This document shows, one piece after another, positions 1-6,723 of a DNA stretch of 14,067 bases (within the stretch, counting starts at the first letter, position 1; each line of letters opens with the position of its first letter). A program made the position numbers and the translations under genes. This stretch comes from an uncultured Erysipelotrichaceae bacterium (GTDB taxonomy: Bacteria > Bacillota_I > Bacilli_A > RFN20 > CAG-826): assembly GCA_902793515.1 (NCBI GenBank), contig CADBDO010000037.1, positions 1-14,067 on the forward strand, in the 5' to 3' direction. Under the pieces are notes generated by a model, which worked only from the letters and a program-made list of their open reading frames with translations, made no database searches and was not told the origin of the DNA.

Positions 1-354
1 AAGGGTTTGGCTGTTCGCCAATTAAAGTGGTACGCGAGCTGGGTTCAAAACGTCGTGAGACAGTTTGGTCCCTATCTGTCGTGGGCGTAGGAAGTTTGAA
101 GGGTCTAGTCCCTAGTACGAGAGGACCGGGATTAACGAGGCACTGGTATATCGGTTGTCGCGCCAGCGGCATGGCCGGGTAGCTACCCTCGGAAGAGATA
201 AACGCTGAAAGCATCTAAGCGTGAAGCTCGCCCTAAGATGAGACTTCCCATTCGCAAGAAGTAAGTGCCCTCCTAAGCGAGGAGGTTGATAGGTTAGATC
301 TGTAAGCGCTGCGAGGCGTTCAGGAGACTAATACTAATAGCACGAGGACTTAAT
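1..354 (+). rRNA. rrl: 23S ribosomal RNA, 3' end (partial)
   Basis: This is the 3' part of a large-subunit rRNA gene cut by the left window edge. Seen directly: the A-loop region (GGCTGTTCGCCAATTAAAG, about 8-26), the end of the peptidyl-transferase domain (GCGAGCTGGGTTC, about 34-46), and the sarcin-ricin loop AGTACGAGAGGACC (114-127), the site of elongation-factor GTPase activation. The tail ACTAATACTAATAGCACGAG followed by GACTTAA is typical of a Firmicute 23S 3' terminus. The exact mature end (about 353-355) is estimated from family resemblance, since the partner 5' strand lies outside the window. Confidence 0.97.
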
Positions 355-474
355 TTCACTAATCTATATAACCTATAGAGAGTAAGCTAAGTCGCTTGAT
401 TACATAAACTAGATAGAAGAACTTGTTTAACAGTAGTATCCAGTATTCAAAGAACATTGAGTCACATAGAAAAA
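355..474 (+). other. 23S-5S internal transcribed spacer
   Basis: A 120-nt A+T-rich spacer between the two rRNA genes. I find no tRNA cloverleaf. The stretch CAGTATTCAAAGAACATTGA (441-460) resembles the conserved element seen in rRNA spacers of Bacilli, where it is tied to processing or antitermination; this is recall, not an alignment. It should be transcribed as part of the rRNA precursor and removed by RNases. Confidence 0.7.
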
Positions 475-591
475 GTCTGGCGGCATTGGCACAGTGGTCA
501 CACCTGTTCCCATCCCGAACACAGAAGTTAAGCACTGTAGTGGCGACAATACTATGGCCGAGAGGTCAGGGAAGATAGCGCGCTGCTGGGC
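475..591 (+). rRNA. rrf: 5S ribosomal RNA
   Basis: Complete 117-nt 5S rRNA of the large subunit. The ends were set by helix I: positions 475-484 pair with 582-591 in ten consecutive pairs including G-U wobbles. Inside it carries the diagnostic CCCGAACACAGAAGTTAAGC (514-533), the loop B/C region of bacterial 5S rRNA. It follows the 23S gene in the usual 23S-5S order, with no tRNA between them or directly after. Confidence 0.96.
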
Positions 592-602
592 TTTTTCTTT
601 TA
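582..602 (+). terminator. T-rich tract abutting the 5S 3' end
   Basis: The 3' strand of 5S helix I (582-591) runs straight into TTTTTCTTTT (592-601). The rRNA terminal stem plus U-tract could itself act as an intrinsic terminator. Two more terminators follow within 110 nt. Confidence 0.5.
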
Positions 603-616
603 TAGGCCTATTTTAG

Positions 617-673
617 AAGGGTTTTGCGGGGGATATTTCAATTTTGAGAGGCTCCGCAAACCCTTTTTTCTTT
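617..673 (+). terminator. Rho-independent terminator of the rRNA operon
   Basis: Positions 617-631 pair with 652-665 in a stem of about 14 bp with one bulged T (AAGGGTTTTGCGGGG against CTCCGCAAACCCTT) around a loop of about 20 nt. The descending arm runs into TTTTTTCTTTT. This is the strongest termination signal after the rRNA genes. Confidence 0.85.
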
Positions 674-685
674 TATAATAATGAT

Positions 686-712
686 CGCCGGAATCAACTC
701 TGGCGGTTTTTT
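686..712 (+). terminator. Second rho-independent terminator after the rRNA operon
   Basis: Stem CGCCGGA (686-692) pairs with TCTGGCG (699-705, one G-U pair) around the 6-nt loop ATCAAC, followed by G and six T residues (707-712). It backs up the terminator at 617-673 and shields the next operon from rRNA read-through. Confidence 0.75.
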
Positions 713-762
713 GAATTCAAAATGAGGTGAAATTGAAATAGAAAATATTTTTATGAATTCCC

Positions 763-791
763 TTGAATCAATGTGAAAAGCGGTGTACATT
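763..791 (+). promoter_or_regulatory. Candidate sigma-A promoter for the 811-2597 unit
   Basis: TTGAAT (763-768) as -35 and TACATT (786-791) as -10, with a 17-nt spacer. The -10 matches the consensus at only four of six positions. Transcription would start near 798, leaving a leader of about a dozen nucleotides made mostly of the Shine-Dalgarno sequence. It sits just beyond the rRNA terminators, where a new promoter is needed. Confidence 0.4.
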
Positions 792-810
792 ATGGTCAAG
801 GAGGACATCT

Positions 811-1173
811 ATGATTAGTTGGTGGACCGCAAAAGAAAAGAATGGCCAAGCCACTCTCTACAATTCCAACATCACTCTCAACAAGGTTGCCAGCGTACCA
901 TTCGAATTCGCCAATCGGGTTCAAGTGGGGCTGGATGAGAATAACAACATCGTTATCGAGCCCTTGTCAAAAGAGAGGGTCGAAAGAGGGGACTTCGACG
1001 AATACAATCTCCTAGAGATCAAAATCAAACCCTCATACTCGCGCATCTGCTCGACCGAGCTCATGAATTTCCTTGGGGAAAAGCTCAAGCTTGCGCTCAG
1101 CACTGAACCGCTTAGGTTCGAAACAATTTGGGAAGAAGAGAACAACCATCTCGTCATCCAAATCAAGAAATAG
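811..1173 (+). CDS. Uncharacterised 120-aa protein, first gene of the NfeD/SPFH unit
   Basis: I do not recognise this protein. It is soluble-looking: no signal peptide, no membrane segment, and alternating hydrophobic residues suggesting beta strands. Residues of the type ITLNKVA and VQVGLDENNNIVIEPL in the first half faintly recall the swapped-hairpin pattern of AbrB-like DNA-binding domains, but this is a loose visual impression, not an assignment. The start at 811 is chosen because a strong AAGGAGG (798-804) lies 6 nt ahead; an upstream in-frame TTG at 763 has no such site and would overlap the likely promoter. The stop codon overlaps the Shine-Dalgarno of nfeD, and nfeD starts 9 nt later, so the two are probably co-transcribed and this protein may serve the membrane-organising pair downstream. 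That role is inferred from position only. Confidence 0.75.
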   Translation: MISWWTAKEKNGQATLYNSNITLNKVASVPFEFANRVQVGLDENNNIVIEPLSKERVERGDFDEYNLLEIKIKPSYSRICSTELMNFLGEKLKLALSTEPLRFETIWEEENNHLVIQIKK

Positions 1174-1182
1174 GAGGAACGT

Positions 1183-1638
1183 ATGGAAGAATTCATGTGG
1201 ATTATCTGGTTAGTCGTATTTGTGCTAGCCTTATTAATCGAAGCGTTGGGACCTGAAATCGTCTCCGTTTGGTTTGCCGGAGGTGCCTTAGTAAGTTTGA
1301 TCATCTCCTTCATCCCAGGCGTTGAATGGTGGATCCAGCTCATCGTCTTCGCGGTCGTCTCCGCAGCCCTCTTGGTCTTCATAAGACCATTCCTAGCGAA
1401 GGCTCTAAAGAGAGAGACCGTCAATTCCAACGTCGACACTATGGTCGGCAAAAAAGGCGTCATCGTTGCCGAGGTCAAAGCGACCGAAAGCGGTGAAGTC
1501 AATATCGATGGCATCCTCTGGACCGCCATCGCGACAAAAGACGGTATGGTTATCAAAAACGATAGCCTCGTCAAAGTTATGGCCGTGAGCGGCAACAAGC
1601 TCATCGTCACGCCAATCACTTCCAAGGAGGAAAAATAA
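1183..1638 (+). CDS. NfeD-family membrane protein (NfeD1b type)
   Basis: A 151-residue short NfeD protein: three hydrophobic segments (about residues 4-22, 27-45 and 50-70), then a soluble beta-rich C-terminal domain (about 82-146, beginning MVGKKGVIVAEV). This matches the OB-fold of short, protease-less NfeD proteins. The ClpP-like serine protease domain of long NfeD proteins is absent. Family members are encoded next to stomatin/flotillin genes and are thought to partner them in membrane microdomains; the next gene here is exactly such a protein. AGGAGG (1172-1177) precedes the ATG by 5 nt, and the gene ends 2 nt before the SPFH start, which indicates one transcript. The exact cellular role is not well established in the family. 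Confidence 0.88.
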   Translation: MEEFMWIIWLVVFVLALLIEALGPEIVSVWFAGGALVSLIISFIPGVEWWIQLIVFAVVSAALLVFIRPFLAKALKRETVNSNVDTMVGKKGVIVAEVKATESGEVNIDGILWTAIATKDGMVIKNDSLVKVMAVSGNKLIVTPITSKEEK

Positions 1639-1640
1639 CA

Positions 1641-2597
1641 ATGGAACCATGGCAAGTCTTACTACTCGTACTCGGAATCGTTCTCTTCATTCTCTTGATC
1701 GTTGTCGTCAGCAACATCAAAATCGTCAAACAGACCGATAAGTACATCATCGAGAGAATGGGCGCCTACTATACCACTTGGGGAGTCGGCATCCATATGC
1801 TCGTCCCATTCTTCGACAAAGTCGCCTACACCATCAACATGAAGGAACAGGTCAGAGACTTCGACCCACAAAGCGTCATCACCAAAGATAACGTCACCAT
1901 GAAGATCGACACCGTCACCTTCTACCAAGTCACCGATCCAAAGCTCTACGCTTACGGCGTCGATGATCCAATCACCGCTATCGAATACCTCGCCGCGACC
2001 ACCCTTCGTAACATCATCGGTGACCTCGACCTCGACCAGACCCTCACTTCCAGAGACATCATCAATGAGAAGATGAGAAAGATCCTCGATGCCGCTACCG
2101 ATCCATGGGGCATCAAAGTCAACCGCGTCGAAGTCAAGAACATTCTCCCACCTCAGGACATCAGAGACGCCATGGAACGTCAGATGAGAGCTGAACGTGA
2201 GAAACGTGAGAAGATCCTTCTTGCCGAAGGTGAGAAGCAATCCGCCGTTCTCATCGCCGAAGGTAAGAAACAATCCCTCATCCTCAACGCCGAATCCGAG
2301 AAGCAAGCCAAGATCCTTGCTGCTGAAGGTGAAGCCGAGAGCATCCTCAAGACCAAGACCGCCGAAGCTGAGTCCATCAAGAGACTCCGTGAGGCTGAGG
2401 CCGAAGGTCTTGAAGCCATCAAGAAAGCCGGTGCTGATGAGGCCACATTAAGACTTCGCTACTACGAAGCCCTTGCCAAATGCGCCGATGGCAAAGCCAC
2501 CAAGATTCTCCTTCCATACGGATTCGAGAAGCAAGGTGCCTTCGCTGCCGCTCTTGCTGAATCAATCAAAGAGCCAAAAGAGCCAGCCAAGAAGTAA
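1641..2597 (+). CDS. qmcA: SPFH/Band 7 (stomatin/slipin-type) membrane protein
   Basis: A 318-residue stomatin-like protein that organises membrane microdomains and associates with membrane proteases or quality control in related bacteria. Residues 5-26 are one hydrophobic anchor. The SPFH/Band 7 domain covers about 30-185, with the characteristic VPFFDKV, VITKDNV and WGIKVNRVEVKNILPP motifs. From about 170 to 275 the sequence is a charged, alanine/glutamate-rich coiled coil with imperfect repeats of the form AEGEKQ/AEGKKQ/AESEKQ, as expected for oligomerising SPFH proteins. The C-terminus is lysine/proline-rich (KEPKEPAKK). AAGGAGG (1624-1630), within the end of nfeD, serves as ribosome binding site 10 nt ahead of the ATG. 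The symbol qmcA is given by family resemblance (QmcA/YbbK group); a different slipin name is possible. Confidence 0.88.
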   Translation: MEPWQVLLLVLGIVLFILLIVVVSNIKIVKQTDKYIIERMGAYYTTWGVGIHMLVPFFDKVAYTINMKEQVRDFDPQSVITKDNVTMKIDTVTFYQVTDPKLYAYGVDDPITAIEYLAATTLRNIIGDLDLDQTLTSRDIINEKMRKILDAATDPWGIKVNRVEVKNILPPQDIRDAMERQMRAEREKREKILLAEGEKQSAVLIAEGKKQSLILNAESEKQAKILAAEGEAESILKTKTAEAESIKRLREAEAEGLEAIKKAGADEATLRLRYYEALAKCADGKATKILLPYGFEKQGAFAAALAESIKEPKEPAKK

Positions 2598-2613
2598 CGC
2601 CAAAAGCATTACG

Positions 2614-2637
2614 GCCCGCAGAAATGCGGGCTTTTTT
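2614..2637 (+). terminator. Rho-independent terminator after the SPFH gene
   Basis: Perfect 7-bp stem GCCCGCA (2614-2620) with TGCGGGC (2625-2631), GAAA tetraloop, then six T residues (2632-2637). It closes the 811-2597 unit 16 nt past the stop codon. Confidence 0.92.
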
Positions 2638-2679
2638 CTTTAGAAAAAAGGGATGGCATCTATAGAAAAGAGTGAGGGT

Positions 2680-2708
2680 TTGTATTCTTTCTTCTTTAAT
2701 GAGATAAT
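2680..2708 (+). promoter_or_regulatory. Sigma-A promoter with extended -10 for asp23-fakA
   Basis: TTGTAT (2680-2685) as -35, a 17-nt spacer, and GATAAT (2703-2708) as -10, preceded by the extended -10 dinucleotide TG at 2700-2701. Start of transcription is expected near 2715, giving a leader of about 26 nt that holds the GAAGG (2725-2729) ribosome binding site. Confidence 0.65.
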
Positions 2709-2740
2709 ATCGTGTCCTTCTATTGAAGGTTTACCTAACT

Positions 2741-3100
2741 ATGGCTATCGATCAGAAAACCCCATTTGGAAAAATCAACATCTCCACTGAACTTGTCGCA
2801 GATGTGGCAGGTGAGGCTGCAACGACTTGCTATGGCGTCGTTGGCCTTGCTGACCGCAGTGCGATTTGGGAGAACATCGCTGAGCTTCTTCAGAGAAGCG
2901 ATTACGATAAAGGCGTTTATTGCCGCAAGAAGAAAGATGGATATTCTGTCGATGTCTATATCGTTGTGGCTTATGGTGTCAAGATCACTGAAGTCCTTAG
3001 AGAAGTCCAAAAGAAAGTCGCCTACGATCTTAACAAATCCTTCGGGAAATGCTTCCTTGAAGTCAATGTTTTCGTCCAAGGCGTCCGTGAGATCAAGTAA
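2741..3100 (+). CDS. asp23: Asp23/Gls24-family envelope stress protein (YloU-like)
   Basis: A 119-residue Asp23/Gls24-type protein, typical of the small YloU relatives upstream of fakA in Bacilli. The pattern GKINISTELVADVAGEAA near the N-terminus followed by CYGVVGLADR is characteristic, as is the later VDVYIVVAYGVKITEV with the helical VQKKVAYDL. Family members sit at the cytoplasmic face of the membrane and affect envelope homeostasis; no catalytic role is known. The ATG at 2741 is preferred over an in-frame TTG at 2723 because GAAGG (2725-2729) lies 11 nt ahead of it and the family start aligns there. The gap to fakA is only 2 nt, so the two are co-transcribed, as in Bacillus yloU-yloV. 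Confidence 0.9.
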   Translation: MAIDQKTPFGKINISTELVADVAGEAATTCYGVVGLADRSAIWENIAELLQRSDYDKGVYCRKKKDGYSVDVYIVVAYGVKITEVLREVQKKVAYDLNKSFGKCFLEVNVFVQGVREIK

Positions 3101-3102
3101 GA

Positions 3103-4812
3103 ATGAAATCTATCAACGGCCAGGAGCTCAAGCAGCTCTTCTTATCTGGCGCTAACAACCTTTACAACCACTATCCAGAAGTCGACAAGCTTAATGTTTT
3201 CCCTGTCCCAGATGGCGACACCGGCATGAACATGAACCTCACCCTCACTTCGGGTGCGAAAGAAATCGAAAACAAAAACGATGGCGACATCTCCGTCATC
3301 GCCCAGGCTTTCAGCCGTGGCCTCCTTATGGGTGCCCGTGGAAACTCTGGTGTCATCACCTCCCAGATCTTCAAAGGATTCTCCAATGCGTGTGCAGGTA
3401 AGAAATCCTTAAATGTCAAAGAGTTCGCCCACGCCTTCGGTTCTGCCAAAGAGACTGCCTATAAAGCAGTCATGCGTCCAGTCGAAGGTACCATTCTCAC
3501 CGTTATCAGAGAAGCCAGCGCCGCTCTTATCGATCGCGTCAAAGATAGCTTCACCATCGAGCAGGTCCTTGACGTCCTTCTTGAAGAAGCCAAGAAATCC
3601 CTTGCCCATACCCCAGACCTTCTCCCTGTCTTAAAGCAGGTTGGAGTCGTCGACTCTGGCGGTGCCGGCCTTACCATCGTCTTCGAAGGTATGGCGAAAG
3701 CCGCTCATGGCAAGTTCGTCGAAAGAAACACCAATCCTGCGAAAGACGAAATGTCTTCCCCAATCATCGCTCCGGAAAAATACGCTGGCGCCCAGCTTTC
3801 GGAAGATGAAGAGGGATATGGCTATTGCACCCAGTTCATTCTCCGCTTAGGAAAACCAGAGGAAGGAAAGAAATCCTTCGTTGAGAAGAACTTCAAGAAA
3901 TTCCTCACTAGCAATGGTAACTCCGTGGTCATCGTTCGCGATGATGACATCGTCAAAGTCCACGTTCATACCCTTACCCCAGGAACCATGCTCAACTACG
4001 CGCAGAACTATGGTGAATTCCTTACCATCACCATTGAGAACATGAGCGAAGAGCATCACAACATCGAGCATGGCGATGTGGCTACCGACATGATGAGCAA
4101 CATCGAGCGCAACAAAGCCGCCAAGAAAGAAGAAAGGCCATGGACCGACTTCGGTGTCATCGCCGTCAGCTCTGGCGAAGGCCTCGATGAGATGTTCAAA
4201 GAGCTTGGCGTCGATATCATCGTCAGTGGTGGTCAGACCATGAACCCATCGACCGAAGACTTCGTCAAAGCCGTCAATGAGATCCACGCCCATAACGTCT
4301 ACATCCTTCCAAACAACGGCAATATCGTCATGGCCGCCAATCAGGCTGCTGAAGTCATCGATATGAAGGATGTCAAAGTCAACGTCATCCCATCGAAGAC
4401 AATTCCTCAAGGAATTGCCTCTCTCATGCAATACAGCACCGAGATGTCTGCCGATGAGATCTTTGAATCCATGAAAGAAGCCCTTGGCATGATCAAGAGC
4501 GGTTCCGTCACCTATGCCATCAAGGACACCGACATCAATGGCGTCCACGTCACCAAAGACTATTACATGGGCATGAAGGAAGACAAAGAAATCGTCGCCT
4601 GCGTCAAAGACAAGCTTGAGGCTCTTAAGTCTCTTGTCGAATCCCTTGTCGATGGCGATTCATTCGCTCTAAGCGTCTACGTTGGCAAGGAATGCTCTGC
4701 CGAAGAAGAGAAGGAAGTCTCCGAATTCCTCAGCAAAACCTATCCGGATTTGGAAGTCAACGTCCGTAGAGGCGACCAGCCAGTCTACAACTTCCTCGTC
4801 GGAGTTGAATAA
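3103..4812 (+). CDS. fakA: Fatty acid kinase catalytic subunit FakA (YloV, DhaL-like)
   Basis: This 569-residue protein is the ATP-binding subunit that phosphorylates fatty acids presented by a FakB (DegV-family) carrier, giving acyl-phosphate for phospholipid synthesis. The N-terminal DhaL-type kinase domain (about residues 8-200) carries the nucleotide/Mg motif NVFPVPDGDTGMNM (residues 31-44, aspartates D37 and D39) and MGARGNSGVITSQ. A middle region and the C-terminal DAK1-like domain follow, with the HVHTLTPG segment and the typical ending GDQPVYNFLVGVE. Length fits the family (about 550). No fakB lies in the window, so the partner must be elsewhere. The weak ribosome binding site and 2-nt gap suggest translational coupling to asp23. 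Product is a plausible substrate for PlsX, encoded 4 kb downstream. Confidence 0.93.
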   Translation: MKSINGQELKQLFLSGANNLYNHYPEVDKLNVFPVPDGDTGMNMNLTLTSGAKEIENKNDGDISVIAQAFSRGLLMGARGNSGVITSQIFKGFSNACAGKKSLNVKEFAHAFGSAKETAYKAVMRPVEGTILTVIREASAALIDRVKDSFTIEQVLDVLLEEAKKSLAHTPDLLPVLKQVGVVDSGGAGLTIVFEGMAKAAHGKFVERNTNPAKDEMSSPIIAPEKYAGAQLSEDEEGYGYCTQFILRLGKPEEGKKSFVEKNFKKFLTSNGNSVVIVRDDDIVKVHVHTLTPGTMLNYAQNYGEFLTITIENMSEEHHNIEHGDVATDMMSNIERNKAAKKEERPWTDFGVIAVSSGEGLDEMFKELGVDIIVSGGQTMNPSTEDFVKAVNEIHAHNVYILPNNGNIVMAANQAAEVIDMKDVKVNVIPSKTIPQGIASLMQYSTEMSADEIFESMKEALGMIKSGSVTYAIKDTDINGVHVTKDYYMGMKEDKEIVACVKDKLEALKSLVESLVDGDSFALSVYVGKECSAEEEKEVSEFLSKTYPDLEVNVRRGDQPVYNFLVGVE

Positions 4813-4827
4813 GAAACAATCAATTAG

Positions 4828-4854
4828 AGCCTCACAGTTTGTGAGGCTTTTTTT
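4828..4854 (+). terminator. Rho-independent terminator after fakA
   Basis: Perfect 9-bp stem AGCCTCACA (4828-4836) with TGTGAGGCT (4840-4848), 3-nt loop GTT, and a run of seven T residues (4848-4854). It ends the asp23-fakA transcript and separates it from the peptidase gene. Confidence 0.93.
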
Positions 4855-4904
4855 GGACGCTTTAGAGCAAGATAATAAAAACTTAGTGAAATCAGTTTTA
4901 TAGT

Positions 4905-4913
4905 TGCTATAAT
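4905..4913 (+). promoter_or_regulatory. Extended -10 promoter of the M6 peptidase gene
   Basis: TGCTATAAT is a perfect extended -10 (TGnTATAAT). No good -35 lies at the proper distance (TTAGTG at 4883-4888 is 19 nt away), which is usual for extended -10 promoters. Transcription should start near 4919-4920, right at the base of the hairpin at 4919-4934. Confidence 0.65.
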
Positions 4914-4918
4914 CCAAA

Positions 4919-4934
4919 CATTCCTAAAGGAATG
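4919..4934 (+). promoter_or_regulatory. 5'-terminal mRNA hairpin over the ribosome binding site
   Basis: CATTCCTAAAGGAATG is a perfect 6-bp inverted repeat (4919-4924 with 4929-4934) around a TAAA loop. It begins at the predicted transcription start and its loop plus 3' arm contain the only Shine-Dalgarno-like sequence (AAAGGA, 4926-4931) and the first in-frame ATG (4932). It could stabilise the mRNA or limit translation. No T-run follows, so it is not a terminator. Confidence 0.5.
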
Positions 4935-4946
4935 AGACTTAAAACG

Positions 4947-6629
4947 ATGAAAAGACAAGACTTAAAGATAATCGGACTAGCGCTGACCTCAGCGTTCGTC
5001 CTTAGTGGCTGCAACCTCTTCCCAGGATCCTCTTCGAAAGAGAGCAGCATTGCCACAAGCTCGAAAGGCCATACCAGCGAAGCTTCGAGCGCTTTTTCCT
5101 CTTCCTCAGAAGAAGAATTAGAAGAATCCGACACCAATCCAATTGCCAAAACCAAATTCCAATATAACTACAAAGATTATTCCGACCATTGCTACCTGAA
5201 TAATGACGTCACCCCAAGCATTGGCAACCCTAAGCTTCTAGTCATCCCGATCTGGTTCACCGATTCCACGCACTGCATCCATGAGAACCACAAGGAAGAT
5301 GTAAGACAAGATATCGAAACCGCTTATTTCGGAACCGAAGAAGAGTCTGGTTGGCAAAGCGTCAAAACCTATTACCACACCATTAGCCAGGGAAGATGCA
5401 ATCTCGATGGCATTGTCACTCCATGGTATGAGATAGGGGAGTCGATGTCAGTCTATGGCAATGACCAGAACGCAACCAAAAACCTCGTCTATACTGCAGC
5501 GAATTGGTATTTTGCGCAGGAAAATTCCTTACCACGTTCCTACTTCGATACCGATAACGATGGCTACCTCGATGGCGTGATGCTCATCTATGCCGCGCCT
5601 GATTATGCCTCCGCCTATAACGATTGGGATTCCAATAACGACGGAAGGGAAAACTTCTGGGCCTACACTTCCTGGACACTCGATGACGCTAACCTAGAAA
5701 CCCCAACCCCAAACGCTTTCTTCTGGGCTTCATATGACTTCATGTATGACACCTCGACCGCCAACATCAGAACCGGACTCTATTTCTATGGTGTCGGAGA
5801 TGCCACAAACTGCAACGTCGACGCCCATGCTTTCATCCATGAGATGGGTCATATGTTCGGTTTGGTCGACTACTATGACTATTCCGGCCAATATTCTCCT
5901 GCTGGCGGATTCAGCATGCAGGATTCAAACGTCGGTTCCCATGACCCTTACAGCGCTTTAGCCCTTGGCTGGGCCGATCCTTATGTGCCAGAAGATTCTT
6001 GCACTTTGACCATCAAGCCTTTCCAAAACAAAGGACACGATCTCGTCCTTCTTCAGCCAAATGGATTCAATGTCGACAAATCTCCATTCGATGAATATGT
6101 TCTTCTTGAGTTATACACTCCAACCGGGCTCAATCAGTTTGATTGCGAATACACTTACAGGGAATATACAGGTCAGCGACAAGGCCCATCAGAAGTAGGC
6201 ATTCGCATTTGGCACGTCGATTCCAGGCTTGTCAAAATCAACGAAAGGTACGGAAAAATTTCCGTCGATGCAACCCATCCAAAGAAAGTTCCAGATGTAG
6301 ATGACCTCTATCTCATGATGACTAACACCTATTGGAGTTCACGTGAAGATATGAGCGGACGTCTCTCGGTCTGTGGTGCCGGATATTACAACTACAACAT
6401 CCTTCAGCTCATCAGAAACGACACAACCGCAACCTATCAATGCTCAGACACCTTTGCTGGAGAAGACTTATTCGGAAACGGCTCCCAGTTCACCTGTTCG
6501 AAATATAACGGACAATTCGTGAACGGCAAGAAGCTCAATAGCAACGACACCCTTGGTTGGACCGTCAACATCTCAATCAATGGCGAAGGCAAAGACGCCA
6601 GGGCCACCCTCCAACTCTTCAGAGATTAA
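4947..6629 (+). CDS. Lipoprotein with M6-type (immune inhibitor A-like) zinc metallopeptidase domain
   Basis: Predicted surface-anchored protease of 560 residues, probably acting on extracellular proteins. From the ATG at 4947 it has a lipoprotein signal peptide (MKRQDLK, hydrophobic core, lipobox LSGC, cysteine 22), then a serine/glutamate-rich linker to about residue 60. The peptidase domain holds the zinc site HEMGHMFGLVD (H298, E299, H302, D308: the HExxHxxGxxD signature of family M6), a likely calcium loop DTDNDGYLDG upstream, and the later LLELYTPTGLNQFD and GIRIWHVD segments, the last being typical of the family. Nine further cysteines in the exported part may form disulfides. An in-frame ATG at 4932 lies inside the leader hairpin, directly against AAAGGA with no spacing, so 4947 is preferred, although its spacing (15 nt) is long. 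It has its own promoter and terminator and is not part of the neighbouring conserved operons. Substrate unknown. Confidence 0.88.
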   Translation: MKRQDLKIIGLALTSAFVLSGCNLFPGSSSKESSIATSSKGHTSEASSAFSSSSEEELEESDTNPIAKTKFQYNYKDYSDHCYLNNDVTPSIGNPKLLVIPIWFTDSTHCIHENHKEDVRQDIETAYFGTEEESGWQSVKTYYHTISQGRCNLDGIVTPWYEIGESMSVYGNDQNATKNLVYTAANWYFAQENSLPRSYFDTDNDGYLDGVMLIYAAPDYASAYNDWDSNNDGRENFWAYTSWTLDDANLETPTPNAFFWASYDFMYDTSTANIRTGLYFYGVGDATNCNVDAHAFIHEMGHMFGLVDYYDYSGQYSPAGGFSMQDSNVGSHDPYSALALGWADPYVPEDSCTLTIKPFQNKGHDLVLLQPNGFNVDKSPFDEYVLLELYTPTGLNQFDCEYTYREYTGQRQGPSEVGIRIWHVDSRLVKINERYGKISVDATHPKKVPDVDDLYLMMTNTYWSSREDMSGRLSVCGAGYYNYNILQLIRNDTTATYQCSDTFAGEDLFGNGSQFTCSKYNGQFVNGKKLNSNDTLGWTVNISINGEGKDARATLQLFRD

Positions 6630-6652
6630 CCCGATGTTAAATCGGGCTTTTT
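6630..6652 (+). terminator. Rho-independent terminator after the peptidase gene
   Basis: Stem CCCGAT (6630-6635) with ATCGGG (6641-6646), loop GTTAA, then C and five T residues (6648-6652). It starts directly behind the stop codon. Confidence 0.85.
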
Positions 6653-6708
6653 CTTGGGCAAAAAGCGCTTCTTTCATTAGATCAGCAACGGAATAGGTGT
6701 CTTTTTTG

Positions 6709-6717
6709 TGTTAAAAT
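6709..6717 (+). promoter_or_regulatory. Extended -10 promoter of recG, predicted to give a leaderless mRNA
   Basis: TGTTAAAAT fits the extended -10 pattern (TGn plus TAAAAT, 6712-6717). The recG ATG is at 6724, where transcription would be expected to start. No Shine-Dalgarno sequence lies ahead of the ATG, and an in-frame TAG at 6718-6720 rules out a longer protein. No convincing -35 is visible. Confidence 0.5.
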
Positions 6718-6723
6718 TAGTCG

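Noticed and set aside
355..474. Possible tRNA in the 23S-5S spacer
   Set aside because: No acceptor stem, T-loop consensus (GGTTCGAAT type) or anticodon arm could be found.
921..1655. Long open frame on the minus strand (about 244 codons) opposite the first three genes
   Set aside because: It lies opposite well-supported plus-strand genes with ribosome binding sites and family motifs. The C-ending codon bias of those genes leaves few stop codons on the opposite strand, so such shadows are expected.
2197..2400. Repetitive DNA inside the SPFH gene resembling a tandem repeat
   Set aside because: The repeats are imperfect and follow the AEGEKQ-type coiled-coil repeats of the protein family, so they reflect protein structure, not a DNA repeat element.
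3847..4548. Minus-strand open frame of about 233 codons inside fakA (and similar ones at 1662-2306, 10536-11108 and 11036-11689)
   Set aside because: Low-complexity aspartate/valine-rich or serine-rich translations complementary to coding genes, with no ribosome binding sites and no recognisable domains; shadows of biased codon use.
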